From Streptomyces sp. CB02056 (GTDB taxonomy: Bacteria; Actinomycetota; Actinomycetes; Streptomycetales; Streptomycetaceae), in assembly GCF_001905545.1 (NCBI RefSeq), contig NZ_LIPD01000009.1, forward strand, positions 523,576 through 587,575: DNA of 64,000 nt. The letters run 5' to 3'. Positions 8,094-17,274 of the stretch are shown one piece after another; the first letter of the stretch is position 1; each line of letters starts with the position of its first letter. A model generated the notes under the pieces. That model searched no databases, was not told where the DNA came from, and worked only from the letters and a program-made list of their open reading frames with translations. Both the position numbers and the translations under genes were made by a program.

Positions 8094-9464
8094 TCACCGA
8101 CCGGCGACCGCGTGCACGAACTTCGCGCCGTCGATGGTGCCCAGGCCGCTGGCGAGGTCGTAGCCCTCGGTCGCGTTGTAGCCGGTGACGCCGTTCCAGC
8201 CGTTGTCGCCCTGCTTCACGTCCACGATGCCGCTCCACTTGCTCGGCAGCAGGTTCATGCCGTACAGGCGCCAGTTGAGCTGGCCGAGGCGGTGGCCGGC
8301 GAGCTGGTCGGCGAGCGCGACGACGCCCGAGAACAGCGGGGTGGCCTCGCTGGTGCCGCCGGTGAGGTGCCAGCCGACCGAGGTCGGGTCGTAGGACTCG
8401 TAGGTCCAGGCGGCGCCGTCCACGGCCGCGCTCATGCTGATGTCCGGGGTGCCGCGGTGGTTGCCGGTGACGTTGGCGACGCCGGCCTGGTACCACGGAC
8501 GCTCGAAGATGCCCGAGACGCCACCGCCGCCGGCGCCGGACTTGTCGTGCCACACCTTGTCGGGCGCGGTGCGGTTGCCCTTGTCGTCCAGGGTGAGCTG
8601 GGTGCCGCCGATGGAGGTGACCAGCGGGTCCGAGGACGGCCAGGAGTTGACCTTGTACGGGTACAGGTCGGTGCCGTTCTCCTGGGCGTCGGTGGCGCCG
8701 TTGTCGCCGGAGGCGGCGAGCACCGTCACGTTGTGGTCGGCCGCGGCCTGGAAGGCGTAGCGCAGGTCGGTGAGCGACTTGAAGTCGCCCTTGTCGTACC
8801 CCGGGAAGGTGTTCTCGGTGGCGCCGAAGCTCTGCGAGATGACGTCGGCGCGGCCGGCCTTGATGAGGGCCTTCTCGGCGTCCATCATCTCGGGCAGGCC
8901 GGTGGTGCCCTCGGTCTCGGCGACGCCGGTCTCGACCAGGATGATGTGCGCGTCGGGGGCGATCGCGTGGGCGTACTCGACGTCCAGGGTGGTCTCGCCG
9001 GCCCAGCCGGTGTGGTCGGGGTTCTTCGGGTCCCAGGTGGGGACGTTGCCCCACTTGACCACCTCGACGTTGGTGTCCGGGATGCCCCACTGCTTGTCGA
9101 AGACCTCCAGGTCGTGCTGGATGGTCGGCGAGCCGAAGGAGTCGACGATGACGATGGTGCGGCCCTTGCCGGTGATGCCCTCCTGGTACAGCGGGTCCAG
9201 GTTGTAGGCGGTCCGGTACTGCAGCGGCGAGTAGCAGTGGATACCGACCTGGCTGACGCACTGGGTGGTGCTCAGCGGGGCGGGGCGGCCCTGGGCGTTG
9301 TGGTGCCCGAAGGAGGCGGGGCGGACGTGGACGCCCGTGAGATCGTGCGCGGGGGCGGCGATCGCGGTGCCGGCGGCCGGTACGGCGACGGTACCGGCCG
9401 TGAGGGCGGTGGCCCCCACGGCGAGCAGGGCCAGGGCGCGGCGGAGGGTGGCGGGGCTGCCCAT
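8094..9464 (-). CDS. secreted S53 (sedolisin-type) serine-carboxyl peptidase
   Basis: Secreted protease of 456 residues. The signal peptide covers about residues 1-37 ('ALALLAVGATALTAG' core, AxA-type cleavage). The catalytic domain shows the sedolisin signature residues: Glu and Asp in 'GWAGETTLDVEYAHA' (about 155-165), the oxyanion Asp in 'AASGDNGATD', and the nucleophile Ser in 'GGTSEATPLFSG' (about 370). S53 enzymes cleave proteins, usually at acidic pH, outside the cell. Only about 40 residues separate the signal peptide from the catalytic domain, so the long pro-domain usual in the family is missing. ATG 9464 follows AAGGAG; an upstream in-frame ATG (9518) lacks both a ribosome site and a signal peptide. 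It is monocistronic, facing copy 1 of the repeat. Confidence 0.88.
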   Translation of the reverse strand: MGSPATLRRALALLAVGATALTAGTVAVPAAGTAIAAPAHDLTGVHVRPASFGHHNAQGRPAPLSTTQCVSQVGIHCYSPLQYRTAYNLDPLYQEGITGKGRTIVIVDSFGSPTIQHDLEVFDKQWGIPDTNVEVVKWGNVPTWDPKNPDHTGWAGETTLDVEYAHAIAPDAHIILVETGVAETEGTTGLPEMMDAEKALIKAGRADVISQSFGATENTFPGYDKGDFKSLTDLRYAFQAAADHNVTVLAASGDNGATDAQENGTDLYPYKVNSWPSSDPLVTSIGGTQLTLDDKGNRTAPDKVWHDKSGAGGGGVSGIFERPWYQAGVANVTGNHRGTPDISMSAAVDGAAWTYESYDPTSVGWHLTGGTSEATPLFSGVVALADQLAGHRLGQLNWRLYGMNLLPSKWSGIVDVKQGDNGWNGVTGYNATEGYDLASGLGTIDGAKFVHAVAGR

Positions 9465-9561
9465 GGGACTCCTTGGGGCGCAGGGCCCGACCTGGTTCGG
9501 TCGGGTCGGTGCGGCCATCCCATCGAGAGCTGCATGATCATGCCATAGTCATTTGGTGGGG

Positions 9562-9581
9562 CCATGTGATCAAGGACATGG
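9562..9581. promoter_or_regulatory. inverted repeat upstream of the S53 peptidase
   Basis: CCATGT and ACATGG flank an 8-base spacer about 100 bases upstream of the peptidase start, in a locally A/T-richer segment that also holds ATGATCAT (9535-9542). This is a candidate operator for the peptidase promoter. No cognate regulator is adjacent. Confidence 0.3.
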
Positions 9582-9609
9582 TCATACTCGGCCACGCGAA
9601 AAGGTAAAG

Positions 9610-9647
9610 GCCGTCCCAGGGGAAAGTAACCTCCCACCCGGGACGGC
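9610..9647 (-). terminator. possible terminator after the SDR gene
   Basis: Eight-base arms GCCGTCCC and GGGACGGC with a 22-base loop lie 27 bases downstream of the minus-strand SDR gene stop. The loop is long, so terminator activity is only plausible. Confidence 0.4.
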
Positions 9648-9673
9648 GACATGACGACACGTCAGATGACCGC

Positions 9674-10432
9674 CTAGCGTGCTCCGCCGTTGACGTACAG
9701 CGTCTGCCCGCTGACGTACGAGGCCTCCTCGCTGGCCAGGAAGGCGACGACCGAGGCGACCTCCTCCGGCTGCCCGACCCGGCGCAGCGGCGTCCGGGCG
9801 GCGACCTCGGTCTGGTGCTCCTCGGCGCTGCTGCCGACCCGCTCGGCGGTGGCCGCGGTCATCGCGGTGGCGATGTACCCGGGCGCGACGGCGTTGACGT
9901 TGACGTTGAACGGCCCGAGCTCGATCGCCAGGGTCGCGGTGAGGCCCTGGATGCCGGCCTTGGCGGCCGCGTAGTTGGCCTGGCCCCGGTTGCCGAGGGC
10001 GGAGCGCGAGCTGAGCGAGACGATCTTCCCGTACTTCTGCGCCACCATGTACTTCTGCGCGACGTGGCTGCAGTTGTACGCGCTGGTCAGGTTGACCGTC
10101 AGCACCGCGTCCCAGTCGGCCTTCGGCATCTTGAAGAACAGGTTGTCCCGGGTGATCCCGGCGTTGTTGACCAGGATGTGCACCCCGCCGAGGTCCGCCG
10201 CGACCTGCGCGAACACCGCCTCCACGGCGTCGTAGTCGGCCACGTCGCAGCCGTACGCCCGGGCGGTGCCGCCCTTGGCGGTGATCTCGGCGACCGTCCC
10301 GGCCGCCCGCTCGGCGGTGAGGTCGACCACGGCGACCGCCGCGCCCTCCTCCGCCAGCAGGCGGGCGGTGGCCGCCCCGATGCCCTGGGCCGCGCCGGTC
10401 ACCACGGCGACCTTCCCCGCGAACCGCGTCAT
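9674..10432 (-). CDS. fabG: SDR-family 3-oxoacyl-ACP reductase (FabG-like)
   Basis: Classical short-chain dehydrogenase of 252 residues. Visible motifs are the NAD(P)-binding 'TGAAQGIG' near residue 13, 'NNAG' near 90, catalytic Ser in 'SLSSRSALG' and the Tyr/Lys pair in 'YAAAKAG'. FabG-type enzymes reduce 3-oxoacyl-ACP or 3-oxoacyl-CoA. The neighbouring thiolase and acyl-CoA dehydrogenase suggest use in fatty-acid or CoA-ester metabolism rather than core biosynthesis (inference). Start: ATG 10432 after GAGGAG at good spacing; the longer frame to 10525 runs through an intergenic repeat and is rejected. It shares direction with the thiolase 130 bases upstream. Exact substrate not determinable. 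Confidence 0.87.
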   Translation of the reverse strand: MTRFAGKVAVVTGAAQGIGAATARLLAEEGAAVAVVDLTAERAAGTVAEITAKGGTARAYGCDVADYDAVEAVFAQVAADLGGVHILVNNAGITRDNLFFKMPKADWDAVLTVNLTSAYNCSHVAQKYMVAQKYGKIVSLSSRSALGNRGQANYAAAKAGIQGLTATLAIELGPFNVNVNAVAPGYIATAMTAATAERVGSSAEEHQTEVAARTPLRRVGQPEEVASVVAFLASEEASYVSGQTLYVNGGAR

Positions 10433-10499
10433 GTGAACTCCTCGGAAGTCTGGAGGGTTGAAGGTCGGTCCGGGCCTTGGAGACTCGGACCGACGGAGG

Positions 10500-10547
10500 T
10501 GTGGATCAACAGAGCTGTGGACCAACAGAGTTGTGGATCGACGGACG
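10500..10547. repeat. three 16-bp direct repeats
   Basis: Three tandem copies start at 10500, 10516 and 10532. They share TGTGGAYC, then AACAGAG in two copies and a diverged third. They occupy the gap between the thiolase 3' end and the SDR gene. Whether they are regulatory or only a small expansion cannot be told. Confidence 0.7.
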
Positions 10548-10561
10548 GGGAGCGCCGGTCG

Positions 10562-11761
<1,200 letters not shown>

Positions 11762-11832
11762 GTCGTCGGGCTCCTTCTCGGGAAACGGGTGGCGGGGCAG
11801 GCGGCGGGGCAGGGCGGCTTGGCGGGCCAGCG

Positions 11833-12996
11833 TCAGAAGGCGTTGACGCCGGTCAGGGCGCGTCCGATGAGCAACTGGTGGATCTGGCTGGTGCCCTCGT
11901 AGAGCGTCATCACCCGCGCGTCGCGCAGGTACTTGCCGACGGGGTACTCGTCGATGAACCCGTAGCCGCCGAAGACCTGGAGCGCGTTGTTGGCGGCCCG
12001 GACGGCGGCCTCGCTGGCGTACAGCTTGGCGACGGAGGACTCGGTGGCGAACGGCAGGCCGCGGTCGATGTGGTCGGCGACCTTCCAGGTGAGCAGCCGG
12101 GCCGCCTCGACGTCGACGGCGATGCCGGCCAGCAGCTCCTGGACGAGCTGGTGCGAGGCGATCGGCTTGCCGAACTGTTCGCGCTCGCCCGCGTAGCGGA
12201 CGGCGGCCTCCAGGCAGGCCCGGGCGATGCCGACGCAGCCGGCCGCCACCGACATCCGGCCCTTGGCCAGCGCGGCCATCGCCACCGTGAACCCCTTGCC
12301 GACCTCGCCGAGCCGGGCGCTGTCCGGCACCCGGACGTCCTCGAAGGAGAGGCCGGCGGTGGCCTGGCCGCGCAGGCCGAGCTTGCCGTGGATCTCGGTG
12401 CGGGTGAAGCCGGGCAGGTCGGTGGGGACCAGGAAGGCGGTGATGCCCCGGTGGCCCCGCTGCTCGGGCGCGTCCCCGCCGGTGCGGGCGAAGACCAGGG
12501 CGACGTCGGCCCAGGTGCCGTTGGTGATGAAGGTCTTGGCGCCGCTGATCAGCCAGTCCCCGCCGTCCCGGACGGCGCGGGTGGTGAGGCTGGCGGCGTC
12601 CGATCCGGTGCCCGGCTCGGTGAGCGCGAAGCAGGCGAGCGCCTCGCCCGAGGTGAGCCGGGGCAGCCAGTGCCGCTTCTGCTCCTCGGTGCCGAAGGCG
12701 TTGACCGACTTGCCGACCAGGCCGAGCGAGACCGAGACGATCCCGCGCACGGCCGAGTCGCCGCGCCCGAGTTCCTCCAGGACGAGGCAGTACGCCAGGT
12801 GGTCGCCGCCGCTGCCGCCGTACTCCTCCGGGATGGTCAGCCCGAGGAAGCCGACCTTCGCCAGCTTGCCGATGATCGCGCGGTCGACGGACTCGGCGCG
12901 GTCCCACTCGGCGGCGTGCGGCACGACCTCGCGGTCGGTGAAGGAGGCGGCGAGGTCCCGGACGGCGCTCTGCTCCTCGGACAACTCCAGGTTCAC
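11833..12996 (-). CDS. acyl-CoA dehydrogenase
   Basis: FAD-dependent acyl-CoA dehydrogenase of 387 residues, the normal family length. Family signatures are 'CFALTEPGTGSDAASL' (substrate/FAD loop), 'WLISGAKTFITNG', and the C-terminal 'QVFGGYGFIDEYPVGKY' and 'TLYEGTSQIHQLLIGR', the latter bearing the likely catalytic Glu. It introduces the alpha,beta double bond into an acyl-CoA and passes electrons to ETF. GTG 12996 follows GGGAG; longer frames start inside the divergent promoter. It is transcribed away from the TetR gene at 13170, and the shared 173-base promoter region holds a dyad operator, so regulation by that TetR protein is likely. Confidence 0.92.
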   Translation of the reverse strand: MNLELSEEQSAVRDLAASFTDREVVPHAAEWDRAESVDRAIIGKLAKVGFLGLTIPEEYGGSGGDHLAYCLVLEELGRGDSAVRGIVSVSLGLVGKSVNAFGTEEQKRHWLPRLTSGEALACFALTEPGTGSDAASLTTRAVRDGGDWLISGAKTFITNGTWADVALVFARTGGDAPEQRGHRGITAFLVPTDLPGFTRTEIHGKLGLRGQATAGLSFEDVRVPDSARLGEVGKGFTVAMAALAKGRMSVAAGCVGIARACLEAAVRYAGEREQFGKPIASHQLVQELLAGIAVDVEAARLLTWKVADHIDRGLPFATESSVAKLYASEAAVRAANNALQVFGGYGFIDEYPVGKYLRDARVMTLYEGTSQIHQLLIGRALTGVNAF

Positions 12997-13048
12997 GGCG
13001 GCTCCCGAATCCGGTGTCCAGGGCCCCGACCCCAGGGCCGGACCCATT

Positions 13049-13067
13049 AAACTAGCGCTGCAAGTTT
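13049..13067. promoter_or_regulatory. putative TetR operator (divergent promoter)
   Basis: The dyad AAACTAGC-gct-GCAAGTTT has 8-bp arms with one mismatch. It lies 53 bases upstream of the acyl-CoA dehydrogenase start and about 100 bases upstream of tetR. Its reverse complement matches the dyad upstream of the aldehyde dehydrogenase (63598-63613) at 14 of 15 positions from AACTNGC to GCTAG. Size and symmetry suit a TetR dimer. Confidence 0.7.
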
Positions 13068-13169
13068 TATGGGGGGACTGTAGCCCCGCCCCGCCCGCGC
13101 TGGGAAGGGGCACCTGCCAGAATCGGTCCCCAGCACACCCGACCGGAGGAACCGGAGGCACCCGCCGCG

Positions 13170-13832
13170 ATGGCCCGTCCACGCACCCCGCTGCTCAGCC
13201 GCGAGCGCATCGTCGCCGCCGCCCTGCGGCTGATCGACGAGGAGGGGCTGGACGCCCTCTCCACCCGCCGGCTCGCCAGCGAGCTGTCGGTCAGCGGGCC
13301 CTCGCTCTACAACCACTTCGCCACCAAGGACGAGCTGCTGGACGCGGTGGTGGACAGCGTCATCGGCGAGGTCGACCTGTCGATGTTCGGCACCGCCGGG
13401 GCTGCCGGGGCCGGTGGGGGTTCCTGGCCGGAGGCGCTGCGCGACTGGGCCCGCTCCTACCGTGCCGCGCTCGCCGCCCACCCCAACATCGTCCCGGTGC
13501 TCGCCCAGGGCCCCGGGCGCCGGCCGAACGCCCTGCGGCTGGCCGACGCCGTCTTCGGCCACCTGGTCGAGTCCGGGTGGCCGCGCGGTCAGGCGACCAG
13601 GATCGGCGCGTTGATGCGCTACTTCGTCACCGGCTCGGCGCTCGCCTCCTTCGCGGCCGGCTTCCCCGCCGACGCCGAGGTCTACGACGCGGCCGACTAC
13701 CCGCACCTCGGCGAGGCGCACCGGCTGGCCGGGCACCGCGGGACGGTGGACGAGGGAGCCTTCGAGACCGGGCTGGAGGCGCTGCTCGACGGGCTCGCCC
13801 TGCGCTACGCCCGGCTCGCCGAGCGGCCCTGA
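13170..13832 (+). CDS. TetR-family transcriptional regulator
   Basis: TetR/AcrR-type repressor of 220 residues. An N-terminal helix-turn-helix (about residues 10-58: 'ERIVAAALRLIDEEGLDALSTRRLASELSVS', then 'SLYNHFATKDELLDAVVD') precedes a helical ligand-binding and dimerisation domain typical of the TetR_C families. ATG 13170 lies after a CGGAGG-type site. It is divergent from the acyl-CoA dehydrogenase-thiolase block and separated by a dyad operator; TetR genes in this arrangement usually autoregulate and repress the divergent operon. The ligand could be an acyl-CoA or related acid (inference). A second copy of the dyad at the aldehyde dehydrogenase suggests a wider regulon. Confidence 0.9.
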   Translation: MARPRTPLLSRERIVAAALRLIDEEGLDALSTRRLASELSVSGPSLYNHFATKDELLDAVVDSVIGEVDLSMFGTAGAAGAGGGSWPEALRDWARSYRAALAAHPNIVPVLAQGPGRRPNALRLADAVFGHLVESGWPRGQATRIGALMRYFVTGSALASFAAGFPADAEVYDAADYPHLGEAHRLAGHRGTVDEGAFETGLEALLDGLALRYARLAERP

Positions 13833-13869
13833 GACGAGGCTGGAGGGGCCCGGTCGAGCGGAAACGATT

Positions 13870-13914
13870 CGGCCCCCGCACCCCGCGCTGATCGCGCCGG
13901 GGGTACGGGGGCCG
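13870..13914. terminator. bidirectional terminator hairpin
   Basis: CGGCCCCCG-c-ACCCC on the left pairs with GGGGGTACGGGGGCCG on the right, with an inner GCGC/GCGC pairing. It lies between the convergent tetR and sugar transporter genes. Confidence 0.7.
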
Positions 13915-13939
13915 AGAGGTCGGCGGGCCGACGGGCGGA

Positions 13940-15364
13940 TCAGCCCATGTCCTCCAGCCGGACGCCCTTGGTCTCCTTCATGAACTTCGCCACAAAGAGG
14001 ATGGAGAGCGCCGCGAAGGCGGCGTAGATCAGGTAGGTCGCCGACAGGTTCCAGCGCGACATGGACGGGAACGAGACGGTGATCACCCAGTTCGCGATCC
14101 ACTGCGCGGAGGCGGCGACGGAGAGCGCGGCGGCGCGGATCCGGTTCGGGAACATCTCGCCGAGCATCACCCAGACGACGACGCCCCAGGACATCGCGAA
14201 GAACAGCACGAAGGCGTTGGCGGCGACCAGCGCGACGGTGCCCTGGAGGTCGGGCAGGGTGAGGTTGTCCCCGCTGCCGGTGGCCGAGGAGAAGGCCCAG
14301 CCGGCGGTGCCGAGCGCGACCGCCATGCCGGCCGAGCCGATCAGGGCGAGCGGCTTGCGGCCGACCCGGTCGACCAGCACGATCGCGATCACGGTGCCGA
14401 GGATGTTGATCACCGAGCCGACGAAGCTGATCAGCAGCGAGTTGCCCTGGTCGATGCCGACCGACTGCCACAGGATCGACGAGTAGTAGAAGATCACGTT
14501 GATGCCGACCAGCTGCTGGAAGACCGACAGGCCGATGCCGACCCAGACGATCGGGAGCAGGCCGAAGCGGCCGCCGAGCAGGTCGCGGAAGCGCGGGCGG
14601 TGGTCGGAGGCGATCAGCGCCTGGACCTCGGCGATCCGGGCGTCGGTGTCCACGCCCTCGCCCTCGACCTCGGCGAGCACCTTGCGGGCGTCGTCCAGGC
14701 GCTCGGCCTGGATCAGGTAGCGCGGGGACTCGGGGATCACCGAGGCGAGCACGAAGTAGACCGCGGCCGGGACGACGCAGATGCCGAGCATCCACTGCCA
14801 GGCCTCCAGGCCGAGCAGCCGGCCGCGGGTGTCGCCGCCGGCCGCCTGCGCCAGCACCCAGTTGACCAGCTGGGATATCGCGATGCCGAGCACGATCGCG
14901 GCCTGCTGGAAGGAGGCCAGCCGGCCCCGGTACTTGGTCGGCGCGACCTCGGCGATGTAGGTCGGGGCGATCACCGAGGCGATGCCGATGGCCGCGCCGC
15001 CGAGGACGCGCCAGAGGGCGAGGTCCCAGGCGGAGAACGGCAGCATCGAGCCGACCGCGCTGATCGCGAACAGCAGGGCGCCCGCCTTCATGACCTTGAT
15101 GCGGCCGTACCGGTCGGCGAACCGTCCGGCGATCGCGGCGCCGACCGCCGAGCCCAGCAGGGCTGAGGAGACGATCAGACCGGTCACGCCGCTGCCGACG
15201 CCGAACTTCTCCTGGATGCCGGAGACGGCGCCGTTGATCACGGAGCTGTCGTAGCCGAACAGGAAGCCGCCGAGGGCCGCTGCCGCGGTGATGAAGACGA
15301 CGAAGCCGAGGCGGCCGGGCGCGGGGGCCTCGACCGCCCCGGAGGGCTTCTGGGTGACGCTCAC
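13940..15364 (-). CDS. MFS sugar/proton symporter (GlcP/XylE type)
   Basis: Major facilitator of about 474 residues with 12 hydrophobic segments. Sugar-porter signatures are 'GGFLFGYDSSVINGA' in helix 1, 'GRFADRYGRIKVMKAG' between helices 2 and 3, 'PTYIAEVAPTKYRGRLAS', 'PESPRYLIQAERLDDA' before the central loop, and 'LVDRVGRKPLALIG' in the second half. It closely resembles the Streptomyces glucose permease GlcP in layout, so hexose uptake by proton symport is likely; the exact sugar is not provable. Start: GTG 15364 follows AGGAG at 7-base spacing; TTG 15385 is the alternative. It is convergent with tetR and has no sugar-metabolism genes beside it. Confidence 0.88.
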   Translation of the reverse strand: MSVTQKPSGAVEAPAPGRLGFVVFITAAAALGGFLFGYDSSVINGAVSGIQEKFGVGSGVTGLIVSSALLGSAVGAAIAGRFADRYGRIKVMKAGALLFAISAVGSMLPFSAWDLALWRVLGGAAIGIASVIAPTYIAEVAPTKYRGRLASFQQAAIVLGIAISQLVNWVLAQAAGGDTRGRLLGLEAWQWMLGICVVPAAVYFVLASVIPESPRYLIQAERLDDARKVLAEVEGEGVDTDARIAEVQALIASDHRPRFRDLLGGRFGLLPIVWVGIGLSVFQQLVGINVIFYYSSILWQSVGIDQGNSLLISFVGSVINILGTVIAIVLVDRVGRKPLALIGSAGMAVALGTAGWAFSSATGSGDNLTLPDLQGTVALVAANAFVLFFAMSWGVVVWVMLGEMFPNRIRAAALSVAASAQWIANWVITVSFPSMSRWNLSATYLIYAAFAALSILFVAKFMKETKGVRLEDMG

Positions 15365-15508
15365 GATCTGACTCCTGGTACTCAACGCTGAGCTCGGTAG
15401 CCGAGATCGTAACCCCTATTCGTTTAAGTCTTGTACACCGGGAACCTCAAGTTTCGCTCTGAGAATTCGTAAGGTGAACAAGCAAATTGGGCCGTCCGGG
15501 AGTGGCGG
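15365..15508. promoter_or_regulatory. promoter region of the sugar transporter
   Basis: These 144 bases hold an A/T-rich block (about 15410-15480) that contrasts with the flanking coding DNA and is probably the transporter promoter. GAGCTCGGTAGCCGAGATC (15391-15409) contains a partial CTCGG...CCGAG dyad that could be an operator. The egtD 3' end lies at the left-hand end of its own gene with no clear terminator. Confidence 0.4.
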
Positions 15509-16480
15509 TCAGGCCGGCGAGGCGAGCGAGAGCCCGAACCGGCCCTCCGGGTCGGTCCACCAGTGGCTCAGCCGCAGCCCGGCCGCCGCCAGTTCCCCGG
15601 CCACCCGCTCCCGGCGGAACTTCGCCGACACCTCGGTGCGCAGCTCCTCGCCCCGGGCGAAGTGCACCGGCAGGTCCAGGGCCGGGATCTTCACGGACTG
15701 CGCGCGCAGCGAGCGCAGCCGCATCTCGATCCACTCCTGCTCGGCGTCCCAGAGCGCGACGTGCTCGAAGGCGTCCGGGTCGAAGTCGGCGCCCAGCTCG
15801 CGGTTGAGCACGTTCAGCACGTTCCGGTTGAACTCGGCGGTCACCCCGGCGGAGTCGTCGTAGGCGGCGACCAGCACCGCCGGGTCCTTGACCAGGTCGG
15901 TGCCGAGCAGCAGGAAGTCGCCCGGGTCGAGGGCGGTGCGCAGGCCGTGCAGGAAGGCCGCGCGCTCAAGGGGCAGCAGGTTGCCGAGGGTGCCGCCGAG
16001 GAAGGCGACCAGGCGCGGGCCGCCCTCCGGGGGCAGGCCGAGCCCGGCGGTGAAGTCGGCGAGCACGCCGTGCACCGCGAGCCCGGGGTACTCGGCGGAG
16101 ATGGCGGCGCCGGCCGCGGTCAGCGCGCTCTCGCTGACGTCCACCGGGACGTACGTCTCCAGGGTGCCGAGCGCGCGCAGGGCGTCCAGCAGCAGCCGGG
16201 TCTTCTCGGAGGAGCCGGAGCCCAGCTCCACCAGGGTGCGGGCCCCGGTGGCGGCGGCGATCTCGCCGGCCCGGGCGGTCAGGATGGCCCGCTCCGCCCG
16301 GGTCGGGTAGTACTCGGGCAGCCGGGTGATCTCCTCGAACAGCTCGCTGCCCCGCGCGTCGTAGAACCACTTCGGCGGCAGCCACTTGGGCCGCGCGGTC
16401 AGTCCGTGCTGCACGTCGTGGCGCAGCGCGGTGCTGAAGTGGTCGGCGGGCAGCAGTCGGGTGAGTTCGAAGGTGTCCAT
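15509..16480 (-). CDS. egtD: L-histidine N-alpha-methyltransferase
   Basis: SAM-dependent methyltransferase of 323 residues, matching EgtD length. Signatures are 'PKWFYDARGSELFEEITRLPEYYPTRAE' (substrate region, stated in part), the SAM-binding 'LVELGSGSSEKTRLLLDAL' and 'FLGGTLGNLLP'. EgtD trimethylates histidine to hercynine, the first committed metabolite of ergothioneine synthesis. ATG 16480 is preceded by GAGGAA. It is last in an egtA-egtB-egtC-egtD operon on the minus strand, 44 bases after egtC. Context and motifs make the assignment firm. Confidence 0.95.
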   Translation of the reverse strand: MDTFELTRLLPADHFSTALRHDVQHGLTARPKWLPPKWFYDARGSELFEEITRLPEYYPTRAERAILTARAGEIAAATGARTLVELGSGSSEKTRLLLDALRALGTLETYVPVDVSESALTAAGAAISAEYPGLAVHGVLADFTAGLGLPPEGGPRLVAFLGGTLGNLLPLERAAFLHGLRTALDPGDFLLLGTDLVKDPAVLVAAYDDSAGVTAEFNRNVLNVLNRELGADFDPDAFEHVALWDAEQEWIEMRLRSLRAQSVKIPALDLPVHFARGEELRTEVSAKFRRERVAGELAAAGLRLSHWWTDPEGRFGLSLASPA

Positions 16481-16524
16481 GACAGGGTGGTTCCTCTGTT
16501 CAGAAGGTGAAGGAAGAGTGGGGA

Positions 16525-17274
16525 TCAGTCGCGGCCGGGAAGGCGGCGTACGGTGACGCCGCGCGAGTCCGCCAGCAGCAGCGAACCGTCGGGGACGGAC
16601 GTCCAGCCCGGCGCGTCGTCGTACGGTTCGGAGGCCACCACCGTGCCGAGGCCCGGCAGGGTGCGGTGGTACAGGGTGTCGCCCCAGGTGGTCGCGGCGA
16701 TCGAGGCGCCGTCGGTGAGCAGCAGGTTGAGCCGCCCGGTGGTGTGCGCGGTGACGTCCGCGACGGTGCCCGCCAGGGCCTCGCCCGGCCCGGCGCCGTC
16801 CCGCAGCCGGTGCAGGGTGAGCGCCCACAGCAGCGCCGAGTCGGTGCGCGCCTCCAGGTCCAGGAGTTCGGCCGGGGGCAGCAGGGCGGCCAGGGCGTCC
16901 AGCTTGCCGGGCCAGCCGGCCACCGCGCCGTTGTGGCTGAACAGCCAGCGCTCGGCGGCGAACGGCGCGGCCGCGCCCTCGCCCGGTGCGCAGCCCTCGG
17001 TGGCGGACCGGACGGCGGCCAGCAGCGCCCGGGTGCGGACCACCCGGGCGAGGTCGGCGAAGGCCTCGTCCGCCCAGATCGGCCCGGTCCGGCGGTAGCG
17101 GGCGGGCACCTCGTCGCCGTCCGCGTACCAGCCGAGGCCGAAGCCGTCCGCGTTGACCGTGCCGTACTGCTGGACCCGGGGCGCCCAGGACTGCCGGTAC
17201 AGCCCGTACGGCGGGTGCACCAGCAGCTCTCGGGGCGCCACCGGCTCGCCCAGGTAGGCGATGTGACGGCACAT
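16525..17274 (-). CDS. egtC: ergothioneine biosynthesis class II glutamine amidotransferase
   Basis: Amidohydrolase of 249 residues with an N-terminal nucleophile. It begins 'MCRHIAYLGEPV', so Cys2 becomes the N-terminal catalytic residue after Met removal. 'VNADGFGLGWYADG', 'WLFSHNGAVAGW' and 'RTDSALLWAL' are typical glutaminase-type (Gn-AT II) segments. EgtC removes the gamma-glutamyl group from gamma-glutamyl-hercynylcysteine sulfoxide. Its ATG overlaps the egtB stop by one base (TGATG), so translation is coupled. Confidence 0.94.
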   Translation of the reverse strand: MCRHIAYLGEPVAPRELLVHPPYGLYRQSWAPRVQQYGTVNADGFGLGWYADGDEVPARYRRTGPIWADEAFADLARVVRTRALLAAVRSATEGCAPGEGAAAPFAAERWLFSHNGAVAGWPGKLDALAALLPPAELLDLEARTDSALLWALTLHRLRDGAGPGEALAGTVADVTAHTTGRLNLLLTDGASIAATTWGDTLYHRTLPGLGTVVASEPYDDAPGWTSVPDGSLLLADSRGVTVRRLPGRD

